A stretch of 42,220 bases of DNA from Gemmatimonadales bacterium (lineage in GTDB: Bacteria > Gemmatimonadota > Gemmatimonadetes > Gemmatimonadales > GWC2-71-9): NCBI GenBank assembly GCA_025934955.1, contig JAICWE010000025.1:1-42220 (forward strand), given 5' to 3'. A model generated the notes under the pieces. It was not told the DNA's origin and searched no databases. It was given only the letters and a program-made list of their open reading frames with translations. Shown here piece by piece: positions 32,024-39,927 of this stretch. The first letter of the stretch is position 1. Every line of letters starts with the position of its first letter. A program made the position numbers and the translations under genes.

Positions 32024-32511
32024 GCGACTCCGGGCCGCTGTCGCATCTCGACGAGCAGGGACGCGCGCGCATGGTGGACGTCGGCGGCAAAGCCGCCACC
32101 GCCCGCACCGCGGTCGCTGAGGGCGCCGTCCGCATGTCGCACGACGCGTACGAACGGGTCGCGGCGCAGGCGATCGCGAAGGGCGACGTGCTCGCGGTCG
32201 CCGAAGTCGCGGGTGTCATGGCGGCGAAGCGAACCGCGGAGCTGATTCCGCTCTGTCATCCGCTCGGGCTCGATGTGGTCACGGTCGAGGCGTCGCTCGA
32301 CGCCGATCTGCCCGGCGTGCGGTTGCGGGCGACGGCGAGCCTGCTCGGCCGCACCGGCGTGGAGATGGAAGCGTTGACCGCTGTGGCCGTCGGGTGCCTG
32401 ACGGTCTACGACATGGTGAAAGCAGTGGACAAGGAGATGGTGATCGAGGAAGTGCGACTGCTCAGCAAGACCGGGGGGTCCCGGGGAGACTGGCGCCGCG
32501 GCGTCCTCTGA
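32020..32511 (+). CDS. moaC: Cyclic pyranopterin monophosphate synthase (molybdenum cofactor)
   Basis: The 163-residue protein has the MoaC blocks ARMVDVGGKAATARTA (16-31), GVMAAKRTAELIPLCHPLGL (65-84), GVEMEALTAV (113-122), YDMVKAVDKEM (130-140) and KTGGSRGDW (150-158), including the conserved Lys and His residues of the active site. It turns the MoaA product into cyclic pyranopterin monophosphate in molybdenum-cofactor synthesis. The GTG start at 32020 overlaps the holB stop. No other moa gene is in the window. The length is normal for the family. Confidence 0.96.
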   Translation: MSDSGPLSHLDEQGRARMVDVGGKAATARTAVAEGAVRMSHDAYERVAAQAIAKGDVLAVAEVAGVMAAKRTAELIPLCHPLGLDVVTVEASLDADLPGVRLRATASLLGRTGVEMEALTAVAVGCLTVYDMVKAVDKEMVIEEVRLLSKTGGSRGDWRRGVL

Positions 32512-32542
32512 CGCACGGCACTTTCCTGATAGGAGGCTTGCG

Positions 32543-33220
32543 ATGACGAGACCGACTCATACCGTGCGCGCCCGGGATCGACGGCGCACCGCAGTGCGCG
32601 GTGGTGGGCTCTTGGCCGGCGCCATCCTGGTGCTCGCGCTGGGCGGCTGGACGCGCCTGCGCTCGGGCGGTGCGACCGACGTCGCCTTCGGACGTCACGG
32701 CAGCGACGCCGCGCGTCAGCTCGACAATGTGAAGGGAGAAATGGCGATGGCGCGGCTGCAGCTGGAACGCGCCAACCGCATCGTGGATTACTCGACCCGC
32801 TATCAGATCCCGGCGGACCTCGCGGCGTCGATCTATGACATCGCGCTGAGCGAGGGCATTCCGCCTCAGATCGCATTCCGCCTGGTGCAGGTGGAGAGCA
32901 ACTTCACCCGCACCGCCCGCAGCACCGCGGGAGCGATCGGCTACACGCAGGTGCAGCTCGCCACGGCGCGGTTCTACGAGCCCGACGCGGACGAGCAGCG
33001 CCTGATGGATCGCGACACCAACCTGCGGGTCGGCTTCCGGTTCCTCAAGAGCCTCATGCGGCAGTTCAACAACGACGCGGCGCTCGCGCTGCTGGCGTAC
33101 AACCGCGGCCCCGGGCGCGTCACCGAGATCCTCGAAGCCGGCGGCAATCCGGCGAACGGCTACTCCGACTTGGTGCTCAAGGGTGCGCGGCCGGTCATTC
33201 CCCGCGGCTCGACGGAATAG
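32543..33220 (+). CDS. Membrane-anchored lytic transglycosylase (SLT domain)
   Basis: The 225-residue protein has a basic start, a hydrophobic anchor or signal (about 20-37) and an SLT domain: catalytic Glu in FRLVQVESNFTRTA (E118), STAGAIGYTQVQLATA and LALLAYNRGPGRV (183-193), the standard ES, GLMQ-like and AYN motifs. It cleaves peptidoglycan glycan strands in the periplasm. TAGGAGG upstream of ATG 32543 is a strong ribosome-binding site. It follows moaC by 31 bases and may be read in the same transcript, which ends at the terminator 33261-33297. Confidence 0.92.
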   Translation: MTRPTHTVRARDRRRTAVRGGGLLAGAILVLALGGWTRLRSGGATDVAFGRHGSDAARQLDNVKGEMAMARLQLERANRIVDYSTRYQIPADLAASIYDIALSEGIPPQIAFRLVQVESNFTRTARSTAGAIGYTQVQLATARFYEPDADEQRLMDRDTNLRVGFRFLKSLMRQFNNDAALALLAYNRGPGRVTEILEAGGNPANGYSDLVLKGARPVIPRGSTE

Positions 33221-33260
33221 CGGCACCGTCCAACGGCACCGCCGCACTATTGACGCACTA

Positions 33261-33297
33261 CGGCCCCGGCGTCTCCTGACGCCGGGGCCGTTTATTT
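33261..33297 (+). terminator. Strong intrinsic terminator
   Basis: A 13-base perfect stem, CGGCCCCGGCGTC (33261-33273) with GACGCCGGGGCCG (33278-33290), 4-base loop TCCT, then TTTATTT. It closes the holB-moaC-transglycosylase transcript. On the opposite strand no T-run follows, so it acts mainly on the plus strand. Confidence 0.93.
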
Positions 33298-33319
33298 CAC
33301 GCAGCGTGTGAACGCGATG

Positions 33320-35128
33320 TCAGGCGGGGATCCGCAGCGCCACGCCGGCGCGGATCTTGGAGTGGCCGGTCAGGCCGTTCGCCTCGGCGAGCGCGCTCAC
33401 CGAAACGCCGTAGTGCCGTGCGACCGCGGTCAGCGTCTCTCCGCGACGGACCACGTGGGTGCGGGTGTGCGCGATCTTGCCGCCATCGCCGCCATCCGCG
33501 CCCTTGGCGTGCGCGTGCGAGCTGTCGCCGCCGCTCGCAAGGGTGCGCACCGGCTTTGACCTTGTCGCCAGCACTGCGCCGCTGCCGCCCTGCGGCGTCA
33601 CCCGCAACCGCATGCCGGTCCGCAGCCGCGCGTGCCTGCTCAGGCGGTTCCAGCGCCGCAGTTGCGCACTGGTCACGTCGTAGCGATCGGCGATGGCGGC
33701 GAGCGTCTCGCCGCGGCGCACGCGGTGATATAGGGTCGGCGGGGGCTCGGCCATCTGACGCGCCACGACGGCCGAGGCGGCGCCGCCGGTCGGGATGACG
33801 ATGTGTCGTCCGGCGCGCACGCGGCCGCTCCGCAGTCCCGGATTCGCCGCCAGGAGCGTGCGGTCGCTCACGTGGTAGTTCCGCGCGATGGACGTCGTCG
33901 TCTCGCTGCGGCCCGCGACGTGGGTGCGGAACGTCACCCGCTCCGACGCGGGCATTGCGGCGTACGCGGCAGCGGTCGGCGCGCCGCGCCCCGCGGGCAG
34001 CCGCACCACCGAGCGGGTGGCGGGGGGCGTCGCGAGCCGCAGGTACTGCGGGTTGAGATCACGGATAGCGGCAAGCGTCGTGTCCGCCAGGCGCGCGACG
34101 ACGTCGAGGCCCGTCATGTCGGGAACGACGATCGAGTCGTACGCCTCCGGTTCGGCGGCGGCCGGCGGCGCGAAGCCGTACTTGGCCGGCTCCTTTGCGA
34201 TCAGCGCGGCGGCGATCAGCTTGGGGACGTAATCGCGGGTTTCCTTGTGCAGCAGCTTGGTGTCGTAAAGGCGGAAGAAGCCGGCGTCAGTGTAGAGCGA
34301 GTCGCTGTCCTCGTCGTCATCATCGATGCGGTCGAGGCTCCGGCCGATCCGCCCGCCGCCGGCGTTGTATGCCGCCGCGGCGAGATAGACCGAGTTGAAC
34401 TTCTTATAGAGGTCGCTCAGGTAGCGGGCCGCGGCGTCGGTGGCCTTGACCGGGTCGCGTCGCTCGTCCACCCAGCGGTCCACCCGGAGTCCGTAGAGTC
34501 GTCCGGTGCCCTTCATGAACTGCCACATGCCGACTGCGCGCGCCGTGCTGACCGCGTTGTTGGAGAAGCCGCTCTCGATCAGCGCGAGGTACACCAGATC
34601 CCCGGGCAGGCCTTCCTGCTGCAGCCGCTGGCGCACCATCGGCTCGTAGTGCGACATGCGCTCGAGCCAGATGCTCATCCGGTCGCGCGCGTGGGTCTGG
34701 AAGAAGTCCAGGAAGTACTGGACGCGGTCGTGACTGTTGTAGGTGGCGACGTCGATGTCCCAGGTCGCCGCGGTCCCGGTCAGCGCCTTCTCGCCGCCGG
34801 TGGACTCGTCGGTGGCATCGTCATCCGCGGCGCCCGGTGCGCGGGCGTCGGCGAGCTTCTGGAGCACGGCCTCGTCCGCGGCGCTGTCGGCCTCCTGGCT
34901 GTGCTCAGCGGCGAACACGTAGTCGATGCTGCTGTCGATGACGGGTGCGGGGGGAATCAGCACGTCCTGCCGGGGAGCTGCGCTGCTGGCCGATGCGCCG
35001 CCGGCGGGCGCCGCGGCCGCGGCACCGGACGGCGCGGGCGCCGGCGCCGGCCCCGCCGCCCGCGGGCGGCCGGCGCATCCGGCCGCGAGTCCGGCGAGGG
35101 CGAGCATCGAGAGCGAGTATCGAAGCAT
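33320..35128 (-). CDS. mltD: MltD-like membrane-bound lytic murein transglycosylase with LysM repeats
   Basis: ATG 35128 gives 602 residues with a lipoprotein signal (LAGLAAGC, Cys18), a Pro/Ala-rich tether and a transglycosylase domain: LVYLALIESGFSNNAVS (catalytic E185), AVGMWQFMKGTGRLYGL, YLAAAAYNAGGGRIG. Three LysM modules follow (401-446, 466-511 and 557-601; for example VRRGETLAAIADRYDVTSAQ), with a degenerate one at about 335-378. It would cut peptidoglycan from the outer-membrane side. It is larger than E. coli MltD (452 residues) because of the extra LysM and linkers. It is convergent with the plus-strand transglycosylase. Confidence 0.93.
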   Translation of the reverse strand: MLRYSLSMLALAGLAAGCAGRPRAAGPAPAPAPSGAAAAAPAGGASASSAAPRQDVLIPPAPVIDSSIDYVFAAEHSQEADSAADEAVLQKLADARAPGAADDDATDESTGGEKALTGTAATWDIDVATYNSHDRVQYFLDFFQTHARDRMSIWLERMSHYEPMVRQRLQQEGLPGDLVYLALIESGFSNNAVSTARAVGMWQFMKGTGRLYGLRVDRWVDERRDPVKATDAAARYLSDLYKKFNSVYLAAAAYNAGGGRIGRSLDRIDDDDEDSDSLYTDAGFFRLYDTKLLHKETRDYVPKLIAAALIAKEPAKYGFAPPAAAEPEAYDSIVVPDMTGLDVVARLADTTLAAIRDLNPQYLRLATPPATRSVVRLPAGRGAPTAAAYAAMPASERVTFRTHVAGRSETTTSIARNYHVSDRTLLAANPGLRSGRVRAGRHIVIPTGGAASAVVARQMAEPPPTLYHRVRRGETLAAIADRYDVTSAQLRRWNRLSRHARLRTGMRLRVTPQGGSGAVLATRSKPVRTLASGGDSSHAHAKGADGGDGGKIAHTRTHVVRRGETLTAVARHYGVSVSALAEANGLTGHSKIRAGVALRIPA

Positions 35129-35317
35129 GGACCACTCGTGCGCCAGAGGTGAGAGCCGGAAGCAACGCGCCGCCGAAGGCCAGATCCATGCCATCGGGCC
35201 ACGCAAGGCGTGGCGCACAGGACGGACTCGTGATGTATTGAAACGTGCCAACCTGCGGTCCTGGTCCGACGGCAAAGCGCCGAAGGGTTCGGCGAAACGC
35301 CGGGCTGGAACCGCTGC

Positions 35318-35722
35318 TCAGCGCATGAAGAGGCGGTTGCCCAGAATGCGGTTGGTGGCGTTCAGCACGGCGAGGGCGGCACCACGCGCCGTGTCGGCGT
35401 CGGTGAGATAGGAGCCGACCACGCGCTGGCCCGCCTCTTCACCGTGGGCCGCGAGCGAGACGATGACGACGGTCGCGTCGAAGGCACGCACCGCCTTGAC
35501 GCCGAGCAGCTCGAACTGGACCCCGCCCTGCACCGCCTGCGTCAGCGCGTCTACGCACGCCTGCGCGGCGCAGCGCAGCTCGCCCGCCTGCGACGCGAGT
35601 CCTTCGCAGGTGCCGCTGAATTGCTCGGAGTCGCGCCAAGTGAGCCCGACGCGCGCGCGGCAGCGGCCGTTCGTGAGCCGCTCGAGCTGGAAGTCGGCGA
35701 AGCGCAGGCGATCATTCAACAC
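35318..35722 (-). CDS. Unknown conserved-looking small protein
   Basis: The 134-residue product (GTG 35722) begins MLNDRLRFADFQLERLTNGR and has a beta-strand-rich core: RARVGLTWRDSEQFSGTCEG, VQFELLGVKAVRAFDATVVI, ending DTARGAALAVLNATNRILGN. The last segment resembles the helix that closes two-layer regulatory domains such as the LeuA C-terminal domain, but the similarity is only impressionistic. Two Cys pairs (GTCEG, RCAAQAC) are present. No signal peptide or membrane segment. It lies 57 bases after the 82-residue gene and probably belongs to the same short operon. Confidence 0.7.
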   Translation of the reverse strand: MLNDRLRFADFQLERLTNGRCRARVGLTWRDSEQFSGTCEGLASQAGELRCAAQACVDALTQAVQGGVQFELLGVKAVRAFDATVVIVSLAAHGEEAGQRVVGSYLTDADTARGAALAVLNATNRILGNRLFMR

Positions 35723-35779
35723 GGGCGACAGGGCTCCATGGGTGATGGGAGATACGGTGCGAGGGCAGCCCCCGCAAGG

Positions 35780-36028
35780 TCACGCCGTCTCGAAGCCGAC
35801 CTCGAGCTGCGGGGCGGATGCCTGCGGCCGCTCGATCAGATCCAGCTCGAGGCGGGCCCGGCCCTCCGCGTCGGCCGCGATGCCCACGACGGCGAGTCGC
35901 CCGTCGGCCAGCTCGAAGCGAAGCTGGCGGCGATCACCCCGCATCATTGCGTCGGCGATCTGCGCCCCCCGCAGGGTGCCCAGCGCGTCGGCGACGCGCC
36001 GCAGCTCCATGAACGACAGATGCGTCAT
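35780..36028 (-). CDS. Unknown small protein
   Basis: The 82-residue product (ATG 36028, with GGGGA 7 bases upstream) reads as one helix (SFMELRRVADALGTLRGAQI) followed by beta-strands (RRQLRFELADGRLAVVGIAA, GRARLELDLIERP). I recognise no family. Start and good ribosome-binding site support a real gene. It is located 13 bases after the next unknown gene (36042-36281). Confidence 0.65.
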   Translation of the reverse strand: MTHLSFMELRRVADALGTLRGAQIADAMMRGDRRQLRFELADGRLAVVGIAADAEGRARLELDLIERPQASAPQLEVGFETA

Positions 36029-36041
36029 CGAATATCCCCGA

Positions 36042-36281
36042 TCATCCGAGATGCTCCTGGAGCAGGTCCCGCAGCCGCTCGTCGCTGATCCGGTCGGCCT
36101 GGGCGAAGAGCATCGCGCGCGAGAGACTCTTCAGCGGATACGGCGCCCAGAACGAGCGCCGCTCCGGTCCCGCCGCGCGGAACGACACGACCAGCTTCCA
36201 CTCGGCCGCGCTGGCACACCGCTCCGCAGCGAGCGACACGTTCCAGGTCTGATTTCCCACCTCGAGTACGCGCCACGGCAT
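36042..36281 (-). CDS. Unknown small protein
   Basis: From ATG 36281, with a strong AGGAGG 7 bases upstream, a 79-residue protein follows: MPWRVLEVGNQTWNVSLAAE at the start, WKLVVSFRAAGPERRSFWAP in the middle and SDERLRDLLQEHLG at the end. It looks beta-rich with a C-terminal helix (SKSLSRAMLFAQADRISDE-like region), without Cys pairs that suggest export. The family is unknown. The frame runs further upstream only as a shadow of the preceding gene. It starts 10 bases after the DUF2064-type gene. Confidence 0.7.
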   Translation of the reverse strand: MPWRVLEVGNQTWNVSLAAERCASAAEWKLVVSFRAAGPERRSFWAPYPLKSLSRAMLFAQADRISDERLRDLLQEHLG

Positions 36282-36291
36282 CGCGCTCCTC

Positions 36292-36891
36292 CTAGGTGAG
36301 CAGTCCCGCCGCGCGCGCCTCCGCTGCGGTGTCGGTGCCGTGCAGCGGCGCGAGCTCGCGCCACGCCTGCCCCGCGCCGGCGAGTCGCGCACGCAGTGCG
36401 TCGAGCAGCCGCGGCGTCCCCCACGGCAGCGCCTGCCACACATCGGGAAGCGGCGCCGCTCCGCCGAGGAGGTATACGCCGCCGCCGTGAGTCGGGCCGA
36501 CCACGAGATGCTCGTAGGCGAGCGCCGCATCGGCCTCGCGCAGCAGATCGGGCGTGAGGCCGACCGGCACGCCGTCGGGCGCCACGGCCAGCCAGGTGCG
36601 GCCTACCTCGACCGCGCGCGCCGCGACGCCAAGCCGCTGTCCCGCGTCGCCGGAGGCCTGGGCCCGCAGATCGGTCTCATCGCCAAGCCAGCGGCGCATC
36701 TCAGCCGCCCCCTCGGCCGGCGCGTACCAGATGGTGACCCGCCAGCCGGTCTCGGCGGCGGCCGCCACAGTTCGCGCGGCGAGCACGCGATAGAGCCGCA
36801 GCGCGTGCCGCGCGCCGACGTCGGCGACGAGCCGCGGCAGCACGCCCGGACGCGGCGCGTCGAGGAAGACGGCGATCGCGGGGGCGAGCAC
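36292..36891 (-). CDS. DUF2064 / TIGR04282-type glycosyltransferase-like protein
   Basis: The 199-residue product of GTG 36891 matches the DUF2064 layout: AIAVFLDAPRPGVLPRLVAD at the start, VPVGLTPDLLREADAALAYE in the middle and LVVGPTHGGGVYLLGGAAPL toward the end (about 129-148). In most family members the last segment contains DGGY and the N-terminus a KTR motif; here these read GGGV and LPR. Metal- or nucleotide-binding residues may therefore be lost. The family is annotated as transferase-like, but activity is doubtful here. It starts 12 bases after the aminotransferase gene and is likely co-transcribed with it. Confidence 0.75.
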   Translation of the reverse strand: MLAPAIAVFLDAPRPGVLPRLVADVGARHALRLYRVLAARTVAAAAETGWRVTIWYAPAEGAAEMRRWLGDETDLRAQASGDAGQRLGVAARAVEVGRTWLAVAPDGVPVGLTPDLLREADAALAYEHLVVGPTHGGGVYLLGGAAPLPDVWQALPWGTPRLLDALRARLAGAGQAWRELAPLHGTDTAAEARAAGLLT

Positions 36892-36903
36892 GCTGAGGGA
36901 GTG

Positions 36904-37794
36904 CTAGTCGTGCGCTTCGCGGGTGAGCGCCCGGAAGCGCGTCGCGAGGTCGCGGGTGACGGGTCCCGGCCCGCCCCCGCCGATCACGCGACCGTCCACC
37001 TGGCGGATGCCGACGATCTCGCTCGCGGTACCGGTGAAGAACGCCTCGTCGGCGGTGTAGACGTCGTAGCGGTTGAGCAGCTCCTCGCGGACGTCGCGGC
37101 CGGCCGCGTGGGCCAGCTCGATCACCACGTCACGCGTGACTCCCTTGAGGATGCCGGCACTCGGCGGCGGCGTGCGGACGATGCCGTTCTTGACGATGAA
37201 GAGATTCTGCCCCGACCCCTCGGCGACGTGACCGGCGGCGTCGAGCATCAGCACCTCGTCGGCGCCGGCCTCGATGCCTTCCATCTTGGCGAGGATGTGC
37301 GGCAGGTAATTGAGCGACTTCACCCGCGGTGAGAGCGACTCGCGCTGGGGAATCGGGGTGCCGGCGGTGACCACGCGGAGGCCGCGCTCGTACACCTCGG
37401 TGGGCCAGAGCCGGATGGCGTCGGCGATGATGATGACCGTGGGCCGGCCGCACTTGCGCGGATCGAGGCCGAGGTCGCCGACGCCGCGGGTAACGACGTG
37501 GCGAAGATAGGAGTCGTCGAGCCCGGAGCGGCGCACCAGCTCCTCGGTGACGCTCGCCATCTCCTTCTTCGGCATCGGCACGCGGAGTCCGATCGCCTGG
37601 GCCGAGTCGTAGAGGCGGTCGATGTGGGCCGCGAGCCGGAAGACGTGGCCGCCGTAGACGCGGATGCCCTCGAAGACGCCGTCACCGTAGAGCAGGCCGT
37701 GGTCGAACACCGAGACCACCGCCGATTCCTTGTCGCACCACTTGCCGTCGAGCCAGATCGTCGTCACGCCGGCCATCACTCCCATGGGGGTCAC
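36904..37794 (-). CDS. ilvE: Branched-chain amino acid aminotransferase (class IV)
   Basis: The 296-residue PLP enzyme shows FDHGLLYGDGVFEGIRVYGG (30-49), FRLAAHIDRLYDSA, LRHVVTRGVGDLGLDP, the Schiff-base lysine in SPRVKSLNYLPHILAKMEG (K159) and AEGSGQNLF (191-199; usually EGSGENLF), then FFTGTASEIVGI. It catalyses the last step of leucine, isoleucine and valine synthesis, with glutamate as amino donor. I use GTG 37794; ATG 37785 and 37776 in the same frame are alternatives and none has a clear ribosome-binding site. D-amino-acid transaminase is a less likely reading. Confidence 0.93.
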   Translation of the reverse strand: MTPMGVMAGVTTIWLDGKWCDKESAVVSVFDHGLLYGDGVFEGIRVYGGHVFRLAAHIDRLYDSAQAIGLRVPMPKKEMASVTEELVRRSGLDDSYLRHVVTRGVGDLGLDPRKCGRPTVIIIADAIRLWPTEVYERGLRVVTAGTPIPQRESLSPRVKSLNYLPHILAKMEGIEAGADEVLMLDAAGHVAEGSGQNLFIVKNGIVRTPPPSAGILKGVTRDVVIELAHAAGRDVREELLNRYDVYTADEAFFTGTASEIVGIRQVDGRVIGGGGPGPVTRDLATRFRALTREAHD

Positions 37795-37861
37795 CTTGCG
37801 CAGGATTGGTCAATGTGCCATGGAACCCGGGACGACGGTAGGGCGCCCTCCATCGCCACTT

Positions 37862-39235
37862 CTAGCGCGGTACGCCGTCCGGCAGCTCCGCGGCGGCATA
37901 GGCCATGACGGCGAGCGTCGCGACGCAGCGGGCGACGTCGGCGGGGTCGAGCTTGTCGAGCGTATCGCCGTCGGAGTGGTGATACCAGAAGTAGCGGCTG
38001 CCGTCCACCATGAGTCCCGCACCGGGGATCCCCGAGGTCATGAGCGGCTCGATGTCGGCACCGCCGCCGCCGGTCGCGACCGAGTCGGCGCCGATGGACG
38101 CGAGCAGCCTGGCGATCTGACGCATGCGGGCGATGGCGGGCGCGGACGCGGTCGCGCTGAACCCGCGGGGCCGGAAAACGCCCTCGTCCGACTCGAGCGC
38201 CAGCACGTGCTTGCCCAGCGCGTCGGCGTGCGCGGCGGCATAGGCCAGTCCGCCGCGGCCGCCATTCTCCTCGTTGGTCCACAGCACGACGCGCACGGTG
38301 CGGCGCGGCCGGAGTCCGAGCACCTTCATCAGCCGCACCGCTTCCCACGCGGCGACGGCGCCGCCGCCGTCGTCCATGGCGCCCTGCCCCACATCCCACG
38401 AGTCGATGTGCCCGCCGAGGACGACGACCTCGTCCGGCTTCTCGCGGCCGACGATCTCGCCGACCGCGTTGCGTGACGGCGCGTCCGGGAGCATCCGCGC
38501 GCCCATTACCAGCCGCACCACGATGCGGCGGCCGCGGTCGCTCATCCGGTGCAGCATCATCGCATCCTCGACGCTGAGCGCGGCGGCGGGAATGCGCGGC
38601 GCGGCGCTGTCATACACCGTGACGCCGGTGTGGGGCGAGCGGATCGAGAACGACGCGATCGAGCGCACGAGGCAGGCGACGGCCCCGGCCTTTGCCGCGA
38701 TGGACGGACCCTCGACGCGATAGCGCACGGTCTCGCCGTAGCTCACGAACGGCGCGTCGAACAGCACGATCTTGCCGCGCGCCTCCGCGCCGCGGCGCGC
38801 GAGCTCGTCGAACGTGCTCACGACCAGCACCGGCGCCGTCACGCCCCTGCCCGGCGTCCCCACGCTGTTGCCCAGTCCGAGCATCCGGAGCGGCATGGGT
38901 CGCGGCTCGATCAGGTCCGCCGACTCGGCGCCGCGGACCCAGTGCGGGACCATGGCCGGCTCACCGCGGACATTTTCCAGTCCGTCCCTCCGCATCTGCT
39001 CGAGCACCCAGTCGAGCGCGTGCTCGAGATTGGCGGAGCCGCTGAGCCGGTTGCCGAAGCCATCCACCAGGTCGCCGAGACGGCGATACGCCGCGCTATC
39101 GGCGGTGGCGGCACGGATCAGGCTGTCGGCGGCGGGGCGGAGCGCCTCGACGTCCTGAGCGCGGACCGACGGCGCGACGCCGATAATCATCGCGAGGGCG
39201 AGCGCGGGCGGCGGCAGGAGCGAGCGCATGTGCAT
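37862..39235 (-). CDS. Secreted M28-family zinc peptidase
   Basis: The 457-residue protein has a signal peptide (MHMRSLLPPPALALAMIIGV, then APSVRAQ), an inserted PA-like domain (about 105-250) and the M28 core: VVLGGHIDSWDVGQGAMDDG (H276, D288), VLWTNEENGGRG (E322/E323), LALESDEGVF (D350) and FWYHHSDGDTLDKL (H420 region), which supply two metal sites. It is a periplasmic or extracellular aminopeptidase or carboxypeptidase-like enzyme. ATG 39235 or 39229 can start it. It is flanked by tRNA-Lys upstream and the ilvE gene downstream, with 67 bases to the latter's start. Confidence 0.93.
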   Translation of the reverse strand: MHMRSLLPPPALALAMIIGVAPSVRAQDVEALRPAADSLIRAATADSAAYRRLGDLVDGFGNRLSGSANLEHALDWVLEQMRRDGLENVRGEPAMVPHWVRGAESADLIEPRPMPLRMLGLGNSVGTPGRGVTAPVLVVSTFDELARRGAEARGKIVLFDAPFVSYGETVRYRVEGPSIAAKAGAVACLVRSIASFSIRSPHTGVTVYDSAAPRIPAAALSVEDAMMLHRMSDRGRRIVVRLVMGARMLPDAPSRNAVGEIVGREKPDEVVVLGGHIDSWDVGQGAMDDGGGAVAAWEAVRLMKVLGLRPRRTVRVVLWTNEENGGRGGLAYAAAHADALGKHVLALESDEGVFRPRGFSATASAPAIARMRQIARLLASIGADSVATGGGGADIEPLMTSGIPGAGLMVDGSRYFWYHHSDGDTLDKLDPADVARCVATLAVMAYAAAELPDGVPR

Positions 39236-39297
39236 GGCAGTCGGCTGAGGGCGAGAGGTCAAGGAAGCGGCCGCCGAGTCCGGCGGCCGCGACGAGG

Positions 39298-39370
39298 TAG
39301 GGGCGGTGGGGATCGAACCCACGACCGACGGATTAAAAGTCCGCTGCTCTGCCAGCTGAGCTACGCCCCC
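39298..39370 (-). tRNA. tRNA-Lys (TTT)
   Basis: Read on minus, acceptor arms GGGGGCG (39370-39364) and CGCCCCT (39305-39299) pair with one G-U. The D arm is GCTC/GAGC around AGCTGGCA, and the anticodon stem CGGAC/GTCCG-type arm carries loop CTTTTAA (anticodon TTT). The T arm contains GGTTCGATCCC. The discriminator is A at 39298; CCA is not encoded. A TATATT -10-like hexamer (39387-39382) lies 12 bases upstream. Confidence 0.96.
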
Positions 39371-39381
39371 ACTGACGCCCG

Positions 39382-39387
39382 AATATA
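39382..39387 (-). promoter_or_regulatory. Possible -10 box of the tRNA-Lys promoter
   Basis: TATATT on the minus strand, 11 bases upstream of the tRNA 5' end, a 5 of 6 match to TATAAT. The -35 position at 17 bases reads GCTGCA, a poor match, so this is only a candidate. Confidence 0.4.
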
Positions 39388-39467
39388 CCCACCACCGCAG
39401 CGGATGCAGCGGGGCGTCCGGCCGGGGCCGGTGCATGGTACTTTTCGTCACCTCACCCGGAGCAACG

Positions 39468-39848
39468 ATGCGACATCGCTTCATCTTCATCGCCGCGCTC
39501 GCGGCGCTGCTGCCGACGGCCGCGGTCGCGCAGAGCGCGGACCGCTGGCAGATCACCTTGGATGACGATCGGATCCTGTGGGATCTGCGCCTGCTGAAGC
39601 TGGACGGCGGCACGCTCGACGTCCGCCTCTCCGACAGCACGGTGCGCGTTCCGCTCGCGCGGGTGAAGGAGCTTCGGCTGCTGCAGAAGTCCACCGTGGA
39701 GCTCACCGAGGGCGCAGCCGGCGGGGCGATGAACGCGCTGACCGGCGCCGACGACGAGATCCACGACTTCACGCCGCTCTCTCCCGACGAGCGGGTGGAG
39801 GCGGTGCAGAAGATTCTGCGACAGCATGCCGCGCCGGCCGCGCCCTAG
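39468..39848 (+). CDS. Small secreted protein of unknown function
   Basis: The 126-residue product of ATG 39468 (CGGAG 6 bases upstream; 11 extra codons upstream in frame are rejected) has a clear signal peptide (MRHRFIFIAALAALLPTAAVAQ, cut after about residue 21-22). The mature part has beta-strand pairs (RWQITLDDDRILWDLRLLKL, VRLSDSTVRVPLARVKELRL), then a Gly/Ala-rich turn and a C-terminal amphipathic helix (DERVEAVQKILRQH). It is predicted periplasmic. I recognise no family. It is divergent from tRNA-Lys and upstream of bioD. Confidence 0.75.
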   Translation: MRHRFIFIAALAALLPTAAVAQSADRWQITLDDDRILWDLRLLKLDGGTLDVRLSDSTVRVPLARVKELRLLQKSTVELTEGAAGGAMNALTGADDEIHDFTPLSPDERVEAVQKILRQHAAPAAP

Positions 39849-39870
39849 CGACGCCGACCGGCGTCGATCT

Positions 39871-39927
39871 ATGCTCCCCGCGCTCGCGGAACTCGACAAC
39901 CGGCTGATCGAGGAGGCGTGTGGTTAG
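39871..39927 (+). CDS. Possible 18-residue leader peptide overlapping bioD
   Basis: ATG 39871 to TAG 39927 encodes MLPALAELDNRLIEEACG, in a different frame from bioD and overlapping its GTG start (39920) by 8 bases. The GAGGAGG that serves bioD is inside this reading frame. It could couple bioD translation to a short upstream peptide, or be chance. The evidence is reading-frame geometry only. Confidence 0.3.
   Translation: MLPALAELDNRLIEEACG

Noticed and set aside
36025-36276. 83-codon minus-strand frame overlapping the 79-residue gene
   Set aside because: The alternative frame 36042-36281 has the AGGAGG site and a more protein-like composition.
27646-39370. Genomic island at the two tRNA genes
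   Set aside because: No integrase, transposase or direct-repeat attachment site was seen near either tRNA; flanking genes are housekeeping.
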